From: Leptospira perdikensis
GTDB taxonomy: Bacteria; Spirochaetota; Leptospiria; Leptospirales; Leptospiraceae
Assembly (NCBI RefSeq): GCF_004769575.1
Contig: NZ_RQGA01000011.1
Span: forward strand, 62,001 to 126,000
DNA length: 64,000 nucleotides
Direction of reading: 5' to 3'
Shown here: in pieces, positions 47,621 to 56,810 of the stretch
Position numbering within the stretch: the stretch's first letter is position 1
Layout: every line of letters begins with the position of its first letter
Position numbers and translations under genes: made by a program
Notes under the pieces: generated by a model
The model's input: the letters and a program-made list of their open reading frames with translations, nothing else
What the model was told of the DNA's origin: nothing
Database searches by the model: none

Positions 47621-48223
47621 ATGGCAGTAAAAAAGAAAATAACACCAAAAACTGCGGGCCGACCTAGATCTGATGATTTAGAACCTTTAATACTCAAAAC
47701 AACTTATGAGATGTTAGCAAAAAAAGGTTATCATGGGTTTTCCATTGATGATATTGTATCGGAAACGGGGATCGCAAAAACAACTATCTACAGACGATGG
47801 CCAAACAAAGCAAATCTTGCTATGAACACAGTCACTCATATGATTTCACCTTATTTGGAATTTCCGAAAGAAGTTCCCTTTAAGAAGGCAGTACTCGACC
47901 AAATGGAAGCATTATCCGTTGTATTTTCTGGAAAATTTGGACGTGTTATTTCCACTTTAATAGGGGCCGGGCAACAAGATTTAGAATTGTCCGAATCAAT
48001 TTTGGAAAACTATCTTTTACCCAGAAGAAAAGCAGCCAAAGATTTTTTCCAACATGCCGTCGAATCCAAACAGATTCAACTTCTTTCTGACTCAGAAATT
48101 GATGTTTGTATGGATATTCTTTATGGTTCTCTTTACTTTCGTTTACTACTCAAACATGAAAAACCACAGTTCCAGGATTTACGATCTTGGTTAGAAAGAT
48201 TTTTAAAAACATTAGAAAAATAA
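47621..48223 (+). CDS. TetR/AcrR-family transcriptional repressor
   Basis: 200 residues. N-terminal helix-turn-helix LKTTYEMLAKKGYHGFSIDDIVSETGIAKTTIYRRWPNKANL (about 25-70; seen in part, key TGIAKTTIYRRW). The C-terminal domain is all helical, with the TetR_C pattern. Divergent from the SnoaL-like gene; the operators at 47534-47579 make autoregulation and control of the divergent gene likely. Confidence 0.9.
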   Translation: MAVKKKITPKTAGRPRSDDLEPLILKTTYEMLAKKGYHGFSIDDIVSETGIAKTTIYRRWPNKANLAMNTVTHMISPYLEFPKEVPFKKAVLDQMEALSVVFSGKFGRVISTLIGAGQQDLELSESILENYLLPRRKAAKDFFQHAVESKQIQLLSDSEIDVCMDILYGSLYFRLLLKHEKPQFQDLRSWLERFLKTLEK

Positions 48224-48270
48224 CCAAATTTTGCTTTTTCCTTTTTTAATTTTTATTAGGATCGACGGAC

Positions 48271-49110
48271 ATGACACACTTAACAAAACTCTGGATCCTT
48301 TCATTTTTTATATTTGAGTCCTGTGTTATTTTTCAAGCAACGAAAGTGCCGACAAATAATCTAAAGGCGGCAATCGAAACAAAATCAAACAAAACCCCTA
48401 CAGTTGTTTTTCTTGGGGATAGTATCACTCATGGTCGAGTGAGTTATGATTATGTAGGTTCTATAGCAAAACATCCTGCTTTAGCCGATTACCAAGTGAT
48501 TAATGAAGGAATTAACAGTCGCCTAACCGTTCAAATCTTAGAACAACTCGAAAACTTAAAAGAACTAAAACCCGATTATGTTTTTCTTTTGATTGGAACC
48601 AATGACTTAAAGGCCACACTATCAGAAGAGGAATACAAACGTTATGAGAAAATTTGGAAATTAAAAGATCCTGTTTCCGAAACAAGTTTTGTGAACAATC
48701 TAACTAAGATCATCCAAACCATCCAAAAAGAAACAAAAGCCAAACTCATTGTGTTTTCACCACCTATTTTAGGTGAGGATTCAAACTCCATTCCTTTCCA
48801 AAGATCAAAACGATTTGCTGAACTGACCAAACAAGTATCAACAAAAGAAAACACAATCTACAAACCTCTACATGAGGCCCTATCGAAAGGTCTGGAAGAA
48901 TCCAATCTGAGTCCTCGAAAATCTTATACCCAAAACACTTGGAGTATGTATTGGACCATTCTGAAATATTATTCCACTACCTATAGTTGGAATGATCTAG
49001 GAGAAACAAATGGTTACTATTATTTAACAGATGCAATCCATTTGAATGAACGAGGTGGTAAGATTTTGGAAACCATGGCCTTACAGGAAATTTTACCCAA
49101 AAAGGAATAA
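48271..49110 (+). CDS. SGNH/GDSL hydrolase, probable lipoprotein
   Basis: 279 residues. Signal ends near IFESC (Cys18). Block I GDSITHG (about 49-55) with the catalytic Ser, block III GTND (about 110), and block V DAIHLNERGG with Asp and His. Complete catalytic set of the SGNH family (esterase, lipase or acetyl-hydrolase). Same strand as the TetR gene, 47 bases after it, so possibly co-transcribed. Confidence 0.88.
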   Translation: MTHLTKLWILSFFIFESCVIFQATKVPTNNLKAAIETKSNKTPTVVFLGDSITHGRVSYDYVGSIAKHPALADYQVINEGINSRLTVQILEQLENLKELKPDYVFLLIGTNDLKATLSEEEYKRYEKIWKLKDPVSETSFVNNLTKIIQTIQKETKAKLIVFSPPILGEDSNSIPFQRSKRFAELTKQVSTKENTIYKPLHEALSKGLEESNLSPRKSYTQNTWSMYWTILKYYSTTYSWNDLGETNGYYYLTDAIHLNERGGKILETMALQEILPKKE

Positions 49111-49151
49111 TAGATATAGTATCAGTCGATTGATCCTATCCCGATTTGATA

Positions 49152-49979
49152 TTAATTTTTAGACCTAAGTACAATGATGGGAATTTCTGCGGGGCAATAA
49201 AAACGAACAGGAATGATCGACCAACCTATTCCACTTGAGATAAAAACATCCTCTCCAAAACGATTCTTTTTAAAACCTTTATCCAGTAATTTATCAGTTA
49301 CTGGCAAAACAGGAGAGTATTCAAAAAATGGAATCCGAATCTGGCCACCATGAGTGTGACCTGTGAGAAATAAATCCACTTTTGTATTATGGTTTGTATT
49401 TGAGGAATCAGGGTTATGAGCGAGAATAATTCTAAAAATATTATCGGCCTTAGATAAATTCACTGAGTCTATTTCAAAGTGATCCTCCCAAAAATCACCT
49501 AACCCAACAAATGCGATTTCCTTATTTTTTCTACGGATCAAAATTTCTTTGTTCCTTGCTGATTTTCCACTCTCTTCTAATAACTTAAGTGAGAGTTTAT
49601 GATTGGCCCAATGGTCGTGATTTCCATTCACAAAAAGAACCTGTTCTTTAGCCGAAAACTGATTTAGAAAAGGCCAAACTGCTAATAATTCAATATCTCG
49701 ATTTCTTTTTTTTACATAATCACCGAGTCCAACAATCACGTCAGGGTTCAAATCATTTGTTTTTAAGACCAAACGTTGAATCCAAAACTCAGGATTTAGA
49801 AAACCATAATGTAGGTCGGTAACAACAGCAATTTTAAAACCGTCGAACTCCTTGGGAATCCGTTCGGAATAGAATTCGTACTCAGGAAATCGGACCACAT
49901 ACCTTTCTATAAAAAATGAATTGATACATAAAAATAAAAACAGTAAGGATATAAATTTAATTTTTTTTCCGAATTTCAT
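49152..49979 (-). CDS. Membrane-anchored metallophosphoesterase
   Basis: 275 residues: one N-terminal membrane helix (about 8-25), then a calcineurin-like phosphoesterase domain. Metal motifs: AVVTDLHYG, GLGDYV, NGNHDHW, and LAHNPD followed by LTGHTHGGQ. These fit the YkuE/LpxH-like family with signal-anchor. The substrate is not evident. Divergent from the chemotaxis gene. Confidence 0.9.
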   Translation of the reverse strand: MKFGKKIKFISLLFLFLCINSFFIERYVVRFPEYEFYSERIPKEFDGFKIAVVTDLHYGFLNPEFWIQRLVLKTNDLNPDVIVGLGDYVKKRNRDIELLAVWPFLNQFSAKEQVLFVNGNHDHWANHKLSLKLLEESGKSARNKEILIRRKNKEIAFVGLGDFWEDHFEIDSVNLSKADNIFRIILAHNPDSSNTNHNTKVDLFLTGHTHGGQIRIPFFEYSPVLPVTDKLLDKGFKKNRFGEDVFISSGIGWSIIPVRFYCPAEIPIIVLRSKN

Positions 49980-50052
49980 TTGGATAACACTATTTTAAGA
50001 AATGAACTAAACTTACCAGATTTTTTATCGTCATAGAGAACATAAATCGTGT

Positions 50053-50080
50053 TATAGTATGATTGATTAAAAGCCGATTT
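50053..50080 (+). promoter_or_regulatory. Candidate sigma-28 (FliA-type) promoter upstream of MCP gene
   Basis: TATAGTAT, 12 bases, GCCGATTT. The consensus is TAAAGTTT-N11-GCCGATAA; the conserved GCCGAT core is intact. It lies 46 bases before the MCP start, the expected class of target. Confidence 0.5.
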
Positions 50081-50125
50081 AATTGTAAGAACGACCGAAA
50101 GACCGTCCACTTTGGAGACTAGGGA

Positions 50126-51706
50126 ATGTCCGCAGAAACAAACGAAATCAGCCGCTTTGAAAGAACTTTATTCCGCAAAGGAATCTCCCTAATTGTTTAC
50201 ACAAAGTACGGACTCAGTGCTGTTTTTTTGCTGGGGGTTGCTTCTAACTTTGCCACAAAAAGTTTTGTACCTAACTTCATCGGATCTCTGATTTTTTTAC
50301 TCAATGGTCTCATCCCTGGTCATTTTCTGCGCAAAGGAAAAGAAATTTCAAGAACTTGGGCATTTACTATTATCTTCATCGACCTACTAATATTAGTTAG
50401 CTTTTTCTACCTAGATGTTTATAATAACTATACAAAAGGTGATGCAAGTAACACGATTAACGCTGGCATTTTTTATATTATATTTGTTTTCATTGCAATT
50501 TATTCTAGTTTTCTTTTTGAATCTAAACTAGTAATGATAGTAGGAATCTTTTCCACCTGTCTTTATTTAGGTGGGATTTACTTATCCAAAATTCTTGGTT
50601 CTGCACTTGTCGCCAAACCTTATCCTGATATGTTACGGGCAAACCATATCATCGTTGCGACGGAAGTTCAAAAAGTCATTTTTTTCTTTGGCGTTATTTT
50701 TAGTTTACGTTTTGTAGTCAGTTTGATGCGAGAGATGCAATCCGATTTAAAAATAAAACTGAAAGATACATTAGAAAAACAAACATTTATTACAAACAAA
50801 TCGAATCAAATGGAAAAGTCGGCAACCACCCTAGCCACTTCCGTAGACACACTTCAATCTATGTCTGATGAACTACATAACCAATCTCAAAATCAAGCTG
50901 CCTCCGTGGAAGAAATCTCAGCTTCCGTGGAGGAACTTTCCTCTTCTGCCGTAAGTTCTGCAAACTTAGTGGAAGATCAAGTGGCAAGAGTCAAAATTGT
51001 GGACCAAGACTTTATCTCTCTTCAAAATATCAGTGAAAGTGTAAAATCCAAAACCACACAAATTGCAAAAGACGTAAGTCTTTCTGCCGATTTTAGCAAA
51101 AAAGTAAAAACATCCTCAGAAGAACTCAATAGCATTTATTCGGAACTCAATAAAGCTTTCTCCAAAGTAGAAGAAATCAATCAAATGATGTCAGAAATCG
51201 CAGACCAAACCAACTTATTAGCGTTAAATGCATCAATTGAAGCAGCCCGTGCTGGAGAACATGGACGAGGATTTGCTGTAGTGGCACAAGAAGTGGCAAA
51301 ACTTGCTGACCGTTCACAGTCCAATGCAGGAACCATTGCAAAAATCGTAAAAGAAGCCGGTCTCAAAATCAATGAAGGAACCCGATTTTCAAAAGAAGTA
51401 AAAACCCAAGTGGAAAGCCAAAACCAAGAATTACTTCGAATCGAAAGTGAAATTCTAAGTTTAGAAGGCCACGTCACCGAACAAGAAAATTTAAACGCCA
51501 AACTCAGAGTTACTTTCTCAGAACTCCATGTATTGTCTGAACAAATTGGAGTGATTGCACAGGAACAAATGACTGGCAGTAAAGAAATTAACCATGCGAT
51601 CACAGTGATTGATGAAACCACACAAAAGCTGGCAGACTCTGTCCAACTCCTCTCTGAGGAGATCAATGAGATCCATTCGCAATCGAAACAGCTAACGGCA
51701 GGCTAA
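50126..51706 (+). CDS. Methyl-accepting chemotaxis protein with polytopic sensor
   Basis: 526 residues. About six membrane helices in residues 20-205, no periplasmic ligand domain and no evident HAMP, then a long coiled coil with the MCP signalling tip [33 protein letters not shown] (seen in part, key [13 protein letters not shown]) at about 355-390. It signals to CheA/CheW. The AGGGA Shine-Dalgarno site and a sigma-28-like promoter support motility regulation. Followed by a cyclic-di-GMP enzyme. Confidence 0.92.
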   Translation: MSAETNEISRFERTLFRKGISLIVYTKYGLSAVFLLGVASNFATKSFVPNFIGSLIFLLNGLIPGHFLRKGKEISRTWAFTIIFIDLLILVSFFYLDVYNNYTKGDASNTINAGIFYIIFVFIAIYSSFLFESKLVMIVGIFSTCLYLGGIYLSKILGSALVAKPYPDMLRANHIIVATEVQKVIFFFGVIFSLRFVVSLMREMQSDLKIKLKDTLEKQTFITNKSNQMEKSATTLATSVDTLQSMSDELHNQSQNQAASVEEISASVEELSSSAVSSANLVEDQVARVKIVDQDFISLQNISESVKSKTTQIAKDVSLSADFSKKVKTSSEELNSIYSELNKAFSKVEEINQMMSEIADQTNLLALNASIEAARAGEHGRGFAVVAQEVAKLADRSQSNAGTIAKIVKEAGLKINEGTRFSKEVKTQVESQNQELLRIESEILSLEGHVTEQENLNAKLRVTFSELHVLSEQIGVIAQEQMTGSKEINHAITVIDETTQKLADSVQLLSEEINEIHSQSKQLTAG

Positions 51707-51732
51707 GGGATTTCCCTTTACACTGAACAAAG

Positions 51733-51777
51733 TTTTAGGAACAAAACCTGTCTTTACAACAGGTAGCTTTCCTAAAA
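51733..51777 (+). terminator. Nested hairpin between MCP and diguanylate cyclase genes
   Basis: Outer arms TTTTAGGAA and TTCCTAAAA, inner arms ACCTGT and ACAGGT around a CTTTACA loop. No U-tract follows. It may act as terminator, attenuator or processing site. Confidence 0.45.
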
Positions 51778-51820
51778 TCTTGGGAAATTGTAGGAAATAA
51801 ATTGATTAGCTTAGTATGCC

Positions 51821-53011
51821 ATGTTGAAATCTAAACAAACCAGTCGGCCCGGCCAACGAATCGAAGATACCATTATGGCAATTTTGGAAGAGGATCCTTG
51901 TAATGAGGAAAGTCTGTTCCAAAAAATCAAACAAGGGCAAACCCATACTTTAGAAGACTCACAAATTTATTCTGCTTTGTTAAAGGTTCTTACTTCCTTA
52001 GACATCTCTGAAAATGAATCAGAGGCCATTTGGAAAAATATCATCGATAACAAAAACAAACTCACCCATTGTTTGGGTCGAGAAGTTGGAATTCGGGTTG
52101 CTGCCTTAGATTATTTCACCAACATCAATCCAAAAATCAAAAACCCAAAAATCATTGAAATGAAGCTTTTCGCTGAGACCGAAAAACTAATATTAGTTGA
52201 TGAGCTCACAAGACTGTATAATAGAAGACATTTTGAAACGGCTCTCGTTCGCGAATTCAAACAATCAACCAGATACAACCAAAACCTATCCCTACTTATT
52301 ATTGATATTGATGATTTTAAAAAGATCAACGATACTTATGGGCATACGACAGGTGATGAAATCCTTAGTAAAGTAGCCAAAAAAATTACATCTTGTTTGC
52401 GTACAGAAGATACGGCTTGCCGTATTGGTGGTGAAGAGTTTGCTGTGATTTTTCCACAAACAAACGAAGAACAAGCCCTGATCGCATCGGAAAAATTATT
52501 AGAAGCCTGCCGCACCATCCAACTGAGTGGAAAGTCTGTTACCTTAAGTGGAGGGATCGTATCTTATCCAGAAAAAGTCAAAACTTGTGGAGAAATGTAT
52601 GATCTAGCAGACCGTGCATTGTATACGGCAAAATATTCTGGGAAAAACCAAATTGTTGCTTATTCGAATGAAAAAAGAAGCAGTTTGCGTTTTGATGCCA
52701 ACCTAGAACTACTTTTTATTTTACCAGATAAAACTTTAAAAACCATTTCAAAGAACATCTCAGTTACGGGTATAGCCTTCGATACGGAAGACGATATCAC
52801 TCTAAATGAATCTTTTGACGTCAAACTCCGTGAGTCAGATTCACAGAATGAAATTAATGCCAAAATCAAAGTGATTCGAAAAGAAGAAGTTGGAATTCAA
52901 AAATTCCATATGGGTGCCGAGTTTTTAGAACTCTCTTCCGAGGACCAAACAAAATTATCAGAACTCTATACTCTACACAGGTACAAATCTAAAATTCCAA
53001 CCGGTGTTTGA
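51821..53011 (+). CDS. Diguanylate cyclase with C-terminal PilZ domain
   Basis: 396 residues. Helical N-terminus (about 1-115), GGDEF domain (about 120-280) with the active form IGGEEF at 203-207, DELTRLYNRRHFE at entry and a complete I-site RTED five residues ahead of GGEEF, so product inhibition is expected. The PilZ domain (about 283-380) has RSSLR and NISVTG, the c-di-GMP-binding motifs. So the enzyme makes and can sense c-di-GMP. 114 bases after the MCP. Confidence 0.92.
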   Translation: MLKSKQTSRPGQRIEDTIMAILEEDPCNEESLFQKIKQGQTHTLEDSQIYSALLKVLTSLDISENESEAIWKNIIDNKNKLTHCLGREVGIRVAALDYFTNINPKIKNPKIIEMKLFAETEKLILVDELTRLYNRRHFETALVREFKQSTRYNQNLSLLIIDIDDFKKINDTYGHTTGDEILSKVAKKITSCLRTEDTACRIGGEEFAVIFPQTNEEQALIASEKLLEACRTIQLSGKSVTLSGGIVSYPEKVKTCGEMYDLADRALYTAKYSGKNQIVAYSNEKRSSLRFDANLELLFILPDKTLKTISKNISVTGIAFDTEDDITLNESFDVKLRESDSQNEINAKIKVIRKEEVGIQKFHMGAEFLELSSEDQTKLSELYTLHRYKSKIPTGV

Positions 53012-53098
53012 ATCAGGTCAAAAGCCAATCACAGCATTCTGATCAAAATGAAATAAATTTTCCTTGCCGGAAGTATCGATTTCAGGTTCCATTCAATC

Positions 53099-53623
53099 GT
53101 GTTCGGTTTTTATCTCTGTTTCTTCTGGATCCTCATTCGTTTTTTTTCCCCTGAGTTTTCATGGCCTTCTGGCCTAGTCCCCCCACTTCAGTTTCTTTTT
53201 TGGTGGAATCTCATTTTTTCTGCCTTTTGGTTACTCCTGATTTTGGTAGTGGTCTTTGGACTTTTGGGATTTTTACTACGAATTCCCGTTTTAGGAATTT
53301 TATTACAAGGAATCCGAAACCAAGTGACGGAAATTGGTTGGTACAAGTTCCTTCTGAACAGAACGACCGTTTGGTTGTTAAGTCAAACCCTCATCCTTTT
53401 TGGCTCTTTTGTTTTTGGATACGGAGGAGGTTCTGAACCTTACGTGTATACAGCGGCCCTAATGACAACGGTCTTAGGTTACTTCATTAAACAAAATTTT
53501 TACAAACCGATGGCGCGTTTTTCGGGATCAAAAAATATATTTATCTATCGGGGTAGAACCGGTAATGATTCTCCGCTAAACCCAGACCAGTTCCCAAAAG
53601 AAAAAGATGTAACCCCTTCTTAA
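53099..53623 (+). CDS. Membrane protein of unknown function
   Basis: 174 residues with four hydrophobic helices (about 1-20, 28-65, 90-105 and 110-125), a basic loop at 68-85 and a hydrophilic C-terminus. The start is a GTG; the Shine-Dalgarno site is weak. No family recognised. Lies between the diguanylate cyclase and msrA on the same strand. Confidence 0.6.
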   Translation: MFGFYLCFFWILIRFFSPEFSWPSGLVPPLQFLFWWNLIFSAFWLLLILVVVFGLLGFLLRIPVLGILLQGIRNQVTEIGWYKFLLNRTTVWLLSQTLILFGSFVFGYGGGSEPYVYTAALMTTVLGYFIKQNFYKPMARFSGSKNIFIYRGRTGNDSPLNPDQFPKEKDVTPS

Positions 53624-53666
53624 ACCAATTTTGTTTTATTACTAAACCACTTGGACAAACAATCTA

Positions 53667-54362
53667 ATGGATATGGCCTCTACAAAAAAAATCTCATTTT
53701 ATCCGTTATTCCCTTTTGGAATTTTATTATTTATCTCTCTTTTAGTTAGTTTCCAATGCCATCTTTTTTCGGAAAAAGATGAGAAGGTTCAAAGGATTCA
53801 TCTAGAACCAAAAAAAGGACAAAAACTGGCAGCTTTTGCAGAAGGTTGTTTCTGGTGTTCGGAACATATTTTTGAATCCGTACCGGGAGTTTTGGAAGTT
53901 GTATCAGGATATGCGGGTGGACATACAAAAAATCCAACTTACGATTCAGTAAACACGGAAACAACGGGACATGCAGAAACTGTTTTGGTTTATTATGACC
54001 CGTCTAAGATAGATTACGCGGAACTTTGTAGGATTTTTTTCCTTTCCCATGACCCAACGACATTGAACCAACAAGGCCCTGACGAAGGATCTTCTTACAG
54101 ATCAATTCTATTTTATAGTTCCGATGCCGAACTAAAAATCGCCCAAAAAATCCAAGAAGAAATTAAAGAAAACCGAATTTGGAAAAATCCAATTGTTACT
54201 GAATACCAAGAACTAAAAGAATTCTATCAGGCAGAAGGTTACCACCAAAACTTCATTCAAAACAATCCAAACCAATCTTATGTACGTAATGTTTCCATTC
54301 CAAGATACAAAGAATTTCAGTCGCGGTATGAATTCTACAAAACTGCCAAAAAACAAAATTAA
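53667..54362 (+). CDS. msrA: Peptide-methionine (S)-S-oxide reductase MsrA, exported lipoprotein-type
   Basis: 231 residues. An N-terminal signal ends in SFQC (lipobox Cys31); the enzyme domain begins near 53 with AFAEGCFWCSE (catalytic Cys61), then GYAGGHTKNPTYDSVNTETTGHAE and the conserved DP(S/T)-x-DY and HDPTTLNQQGPDEGSSYRSI. It repairs oxidised methionines; the leader implies periplasmic or membrane-anchored action. The extra Cys64 in the GCFWC variant is also seen in other MsrA proteins. Confidence 0.93.
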   Translation: MDMASTKKISFYPLFPFGILLFISLLVSFQCHLFSEKDEKVQRIHLEPKKGQKLAAFAEGCFWCSEHIFESVPGVLEVVSGYAGGHTKNPTYDSVNTETTGHAETVLVYYDPSKIDYAELCRIFFLSHDPTTLNQQGPDEGSSYRSILFYSSDAELKIAQKIQEEIKENRIWKNPIVTEYQELKEFYQAEGYHQNFIQNNPNQSYVRNVSIPRYKEFQSRYEFYKTAKKQN

Positions 54363-54384
54363 CTTTATTTTGTTTTGGTTCCGA

Positions 54385-55905
54385 TCAATAGGTTAAAAAT
54401 TCTTCTTTTAGTTTGGTGCGAAAGGAATCAAATTCCGACTTAGAATTTAGTTTACAAAGTTTGAGAATTTCGATTGGGATTTCTGAAGATTTTGCTTCTT
54501 TCGCATTGATTGCAATCATCATATCACTCAAATAAATGGGAAATACAATCGAAGCATATTCCTCATCCGCAACAAGAGGTCTATGATGAAATTCCATTGC
54601 CTTAACATAAAGGATAGGAAAACTCCATTTTTCACCAACCATAGCACCTAACTTTGAATGTGTAATGCCAATTGCCGATTCTTCCATACTGATAGTAGAG
54701 GCAATTTCCCGAGAATTAGAATATGTTTTGATTTGCGACATATGTTGTTTGTCAAAAGACAAAAGTAAAATTTCACCAATATCATGCAGAAGTGACGCCG
54801 CAATTAGATTACTTAGGTCTGATTTATTCATTCCCATCTTTTGTCCAATGGCCTTACAATAAAAAGCAGACTCATTCGATTTTTCCCAAATGGCAGCAAA
54901 AGCGGGGAATTTATCTTCTAACATCTGCTTGGTTCCCAGGCTATATAATAAAGTTTGTAATTCTTTCAAACCAATTAGTTGGATGGCTCGATCCAAACTT
55001 TCAACCCTACCACCGCGTCTAAACGCAGCGGAGTTGGAAAGTTTCAAAATATTGGCAGACAATGCAATATCTCGTTTGATCATTTCTGCAATGGTTCCAA
55101 TACTTGAATTGGGTTTGTCAATGGCATCTTGAATGTCTTTAATTGCTTTTGGGAATGTTGGTAAATTATCAATTTGAGAAACGATATCATCAATTTTTTC
55201 CAACTGTTGGCTTTCTTTAGAAACCTTAGAAGGAATATCGATCATAAAAACAGTTTTGTTTTCTCCAGATTCAAACTTAAAGGCAGAATCCCCCAACCCA
55301 TCGTTACGTAACATCATGAGAGTCATAATCAAACCAAGGCCAGCACCTTCTTGATCACTTGACATATCCATAAATGCTTCTGCTAAATCGTTATAAGTTT
55401 TTGCCTTATCAATCCTTTCTTTGATTCGTGTTGATTCTGCAGATGTCAGTTGCACATTGTTCATGATACGTATGCGCATCAAACTTTTGTTATGAATGAA
55501 TGAAACAAAAACTCCAAAATTATTTCTCTGGAGTGATTCTTCTATTGTATCACGGTTTTCCAGGTAAGTTTTTTTGAACTCGGCAATCCCCGCTTCATAC
55601 TCAGCTTCATTTTCTATATTACTAGCTCTGTTTTTGAAAAAAACTCGTTTGGCATTTGCTTTGATTGCATTTGTAACAGTTTCTTTTACCGCTGCAAGCA
55701 CCGAATCTCTAACAATGATTAGATCAAGTTGTAACAAAAATCGATCTAAAACCTGATATAATGTATTTTCTACTTCATCAGTAATTTGAAAGAATTTAAA
55801 ATGAAATGGTGAATTCTCTAAAATTGGATGGTTGATATCATCTATGTTAGAATGAAGACCTAAGTCTTGTTTGTATTCTAATGTGACAGCCTTCGGACTT
55901 GCCAT
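54385..55905 (-). CDS. GHKL-ATPase-like / HDOD fusion protein
   Basis: 506 residues. The first about 230 residues contain an N-box-like VKETVTNAIKANAK and a G-box-like DQEGAGLGLIM, i.e. an ATP-binding GHKL fold without an H-box or DHp. Residues about 240-450 are an HDOD domain (LPTFPKAIKDIQDAI ... DIALSANILKLSNSAAFRRG ... LLHDIGEIL). HDOD proteins take part in signal integration and c-di-GMP or stress networks. No membrane helix. I infer a kinase-like or anti-sigma-like ATP-binding module feeding a HDOD effector. Confidence 0.8.
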   Translation of the reverse strand: MASPKAVTLEYKQDLGLHSNIDDINHPILENSPFHFKFFQITDEVENTLYQVLDRFLLQLDLIIVRDSVLAAVKETVTNAIKANAKRVFFKNRASNIENEAEYEAGIAEFKKTYLENRDTIEESLQRNNFGVFVSFIHNKSLMRIRIMNNVQLTSAESTRIKERIDKAKTYNDLAEAFMDMSSDQEGAGLGLIMTLMMLRNDGLGDSAFKFESGENKTVFMIDIPSKVSKESQQLEKIDDIVSQIDNLPTFPKAIKDIQDAIDKPNSSIGTIAEMIKRDIALSANILKLSNSAAFRRGGRVESLDRAIQLIGLKELQTLLYSLGTKQMLEDKFPAFAAIWEKSNESAFYCKAIGQKMGMNKSDLSNLIAASLLHDIGEILLLSFDKQHMSQIKTYSNSREIASTISMEESAIGITHSKLGAMVGEKWSFPILYVKAMEFHHRPLVADEEYASIVFPIYLSDMMIAINAKEAKSSEIPIEILKLCKLNSKSEFDSFRTKLKEEFLTY

Positions 55906-56102
55906 AAAACCTCAAATAGTGAAGAAGCACCAAGAGGGAATTCCCTAGACTGATATTTGTGGTGACACTTCTTTTCCATTCGACGTAAATATTTTGCTAA
56001 CGCAAGCGTTTAACAATAAAATAACGATACTTAAAAAATATTGCGGTAAGTACGAAATACCTGTTACGTAAAATCACTCATTTTGCTACATTTGTGTAAT
56101 AA

Positions 56103-56729
56103 TTAATCAAAAATTTTGATCTTTGGCAAACCTAAGTTGTAACGAACGGCCAGGACTCGAATGGCCACAACCACGCTTGAGGAAACAATTAAATTCACAT
56201 TGGAATTCACATCCCAAACATTCAGAACGATATACAAAACGGAGCCCACCAAACAAGCTGTAGCATAAATTTCTTTTCGAAAGATAAATGGAACTGCATT
56301 CATCAGTGTATCACGAATGACTCCGCCAAAAATTGCAGAGATCATTCCAAGAAGAGCAGATGCAAAGAAATTCACCCCGTGGTCCAAAGCAATCCGAGTT
56401 CCAAGCACCGTGTAGATTCCAATTCCTAAAGTATCAAATAAAAACAATTCGCCTTTCAGTTTTGTCAGCAAACGTGGCAAAAGGATGACAAGTAAAAAAC
56501 CTAGAAATATGGCCCAAAGGATATTCTCATCACGGACCCAAGAAACAGGATAGTTCCCGAGAGTAATGTCCCTTAAAGTCCCTCCTCCAATGGCAGTGAT
56601 GAAACCAGTAAAAAACACACTAAAGAGATCGTGATGGTGGTCCTTATGTTCCAAAGCAGCAAGGGCTCCAGAAATAGTAAAAACCATGATCCCGGCAAGT
56701 CCAATGTAATAAGAAAAACTAAAATCCAC
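56103..56729 (-). CDS. TRIC-type (YadS/UPF0126) membrane channel protein
   Basis: 208 residues, seven hydrophobic helices in two related halves. Each half has the duplicated motif: GFITAIGGGTLRDITLG and GMISAIFGGVIRDTLMN, with GGG/GxxRD as the ion-path hallmark. Trimeric intracellular cation channel family; K+ or anion transport is inferred from family. Divergent from the large lipoprotein gene. Confidence 0.92.
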   Translation of the reverse strand: MDFSFSYYIGLAGIMVFTISGALAALEHKDHHHDLFSVFFTGFITAIGGGTLRDITLGNYPVSWVRDENILWAIFLGFLLVILLPRLLTKLKGELFLFDTLGIGIYTVLGTRIALDHGVNFFASALLGMISAIFGGVIRDTLMNAVPFIFRKEIYATACLVGSVLYIVLNVWDVNSNVNLIVSSSVVVAIRVLAVRYNLGLPKIKIFD

Positions 56730-56773
56730 GGATTATCTCCTATAATTCTCATTTAGACAGAAAAAAAATGACA

Positions 56774-56802
56774 TTGTCCCTATCTCTCAATTGTTGTATA
56801 AA
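56774..56802 (+). promoter_or_regulatory. Sigma-70-like promoter for the beta-helix lipoprotein gene
   Basis: TTGTCC, 17-base spacer, TATAAA. The expected transcript start (about 56808-56810) is at or beside the ATG at 56811 and no Shine-Dalgarno site precedes it, so the message may be leaderless. Confidence 0.45.
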
Positions 56803-56810
56803 GTAGCGAT

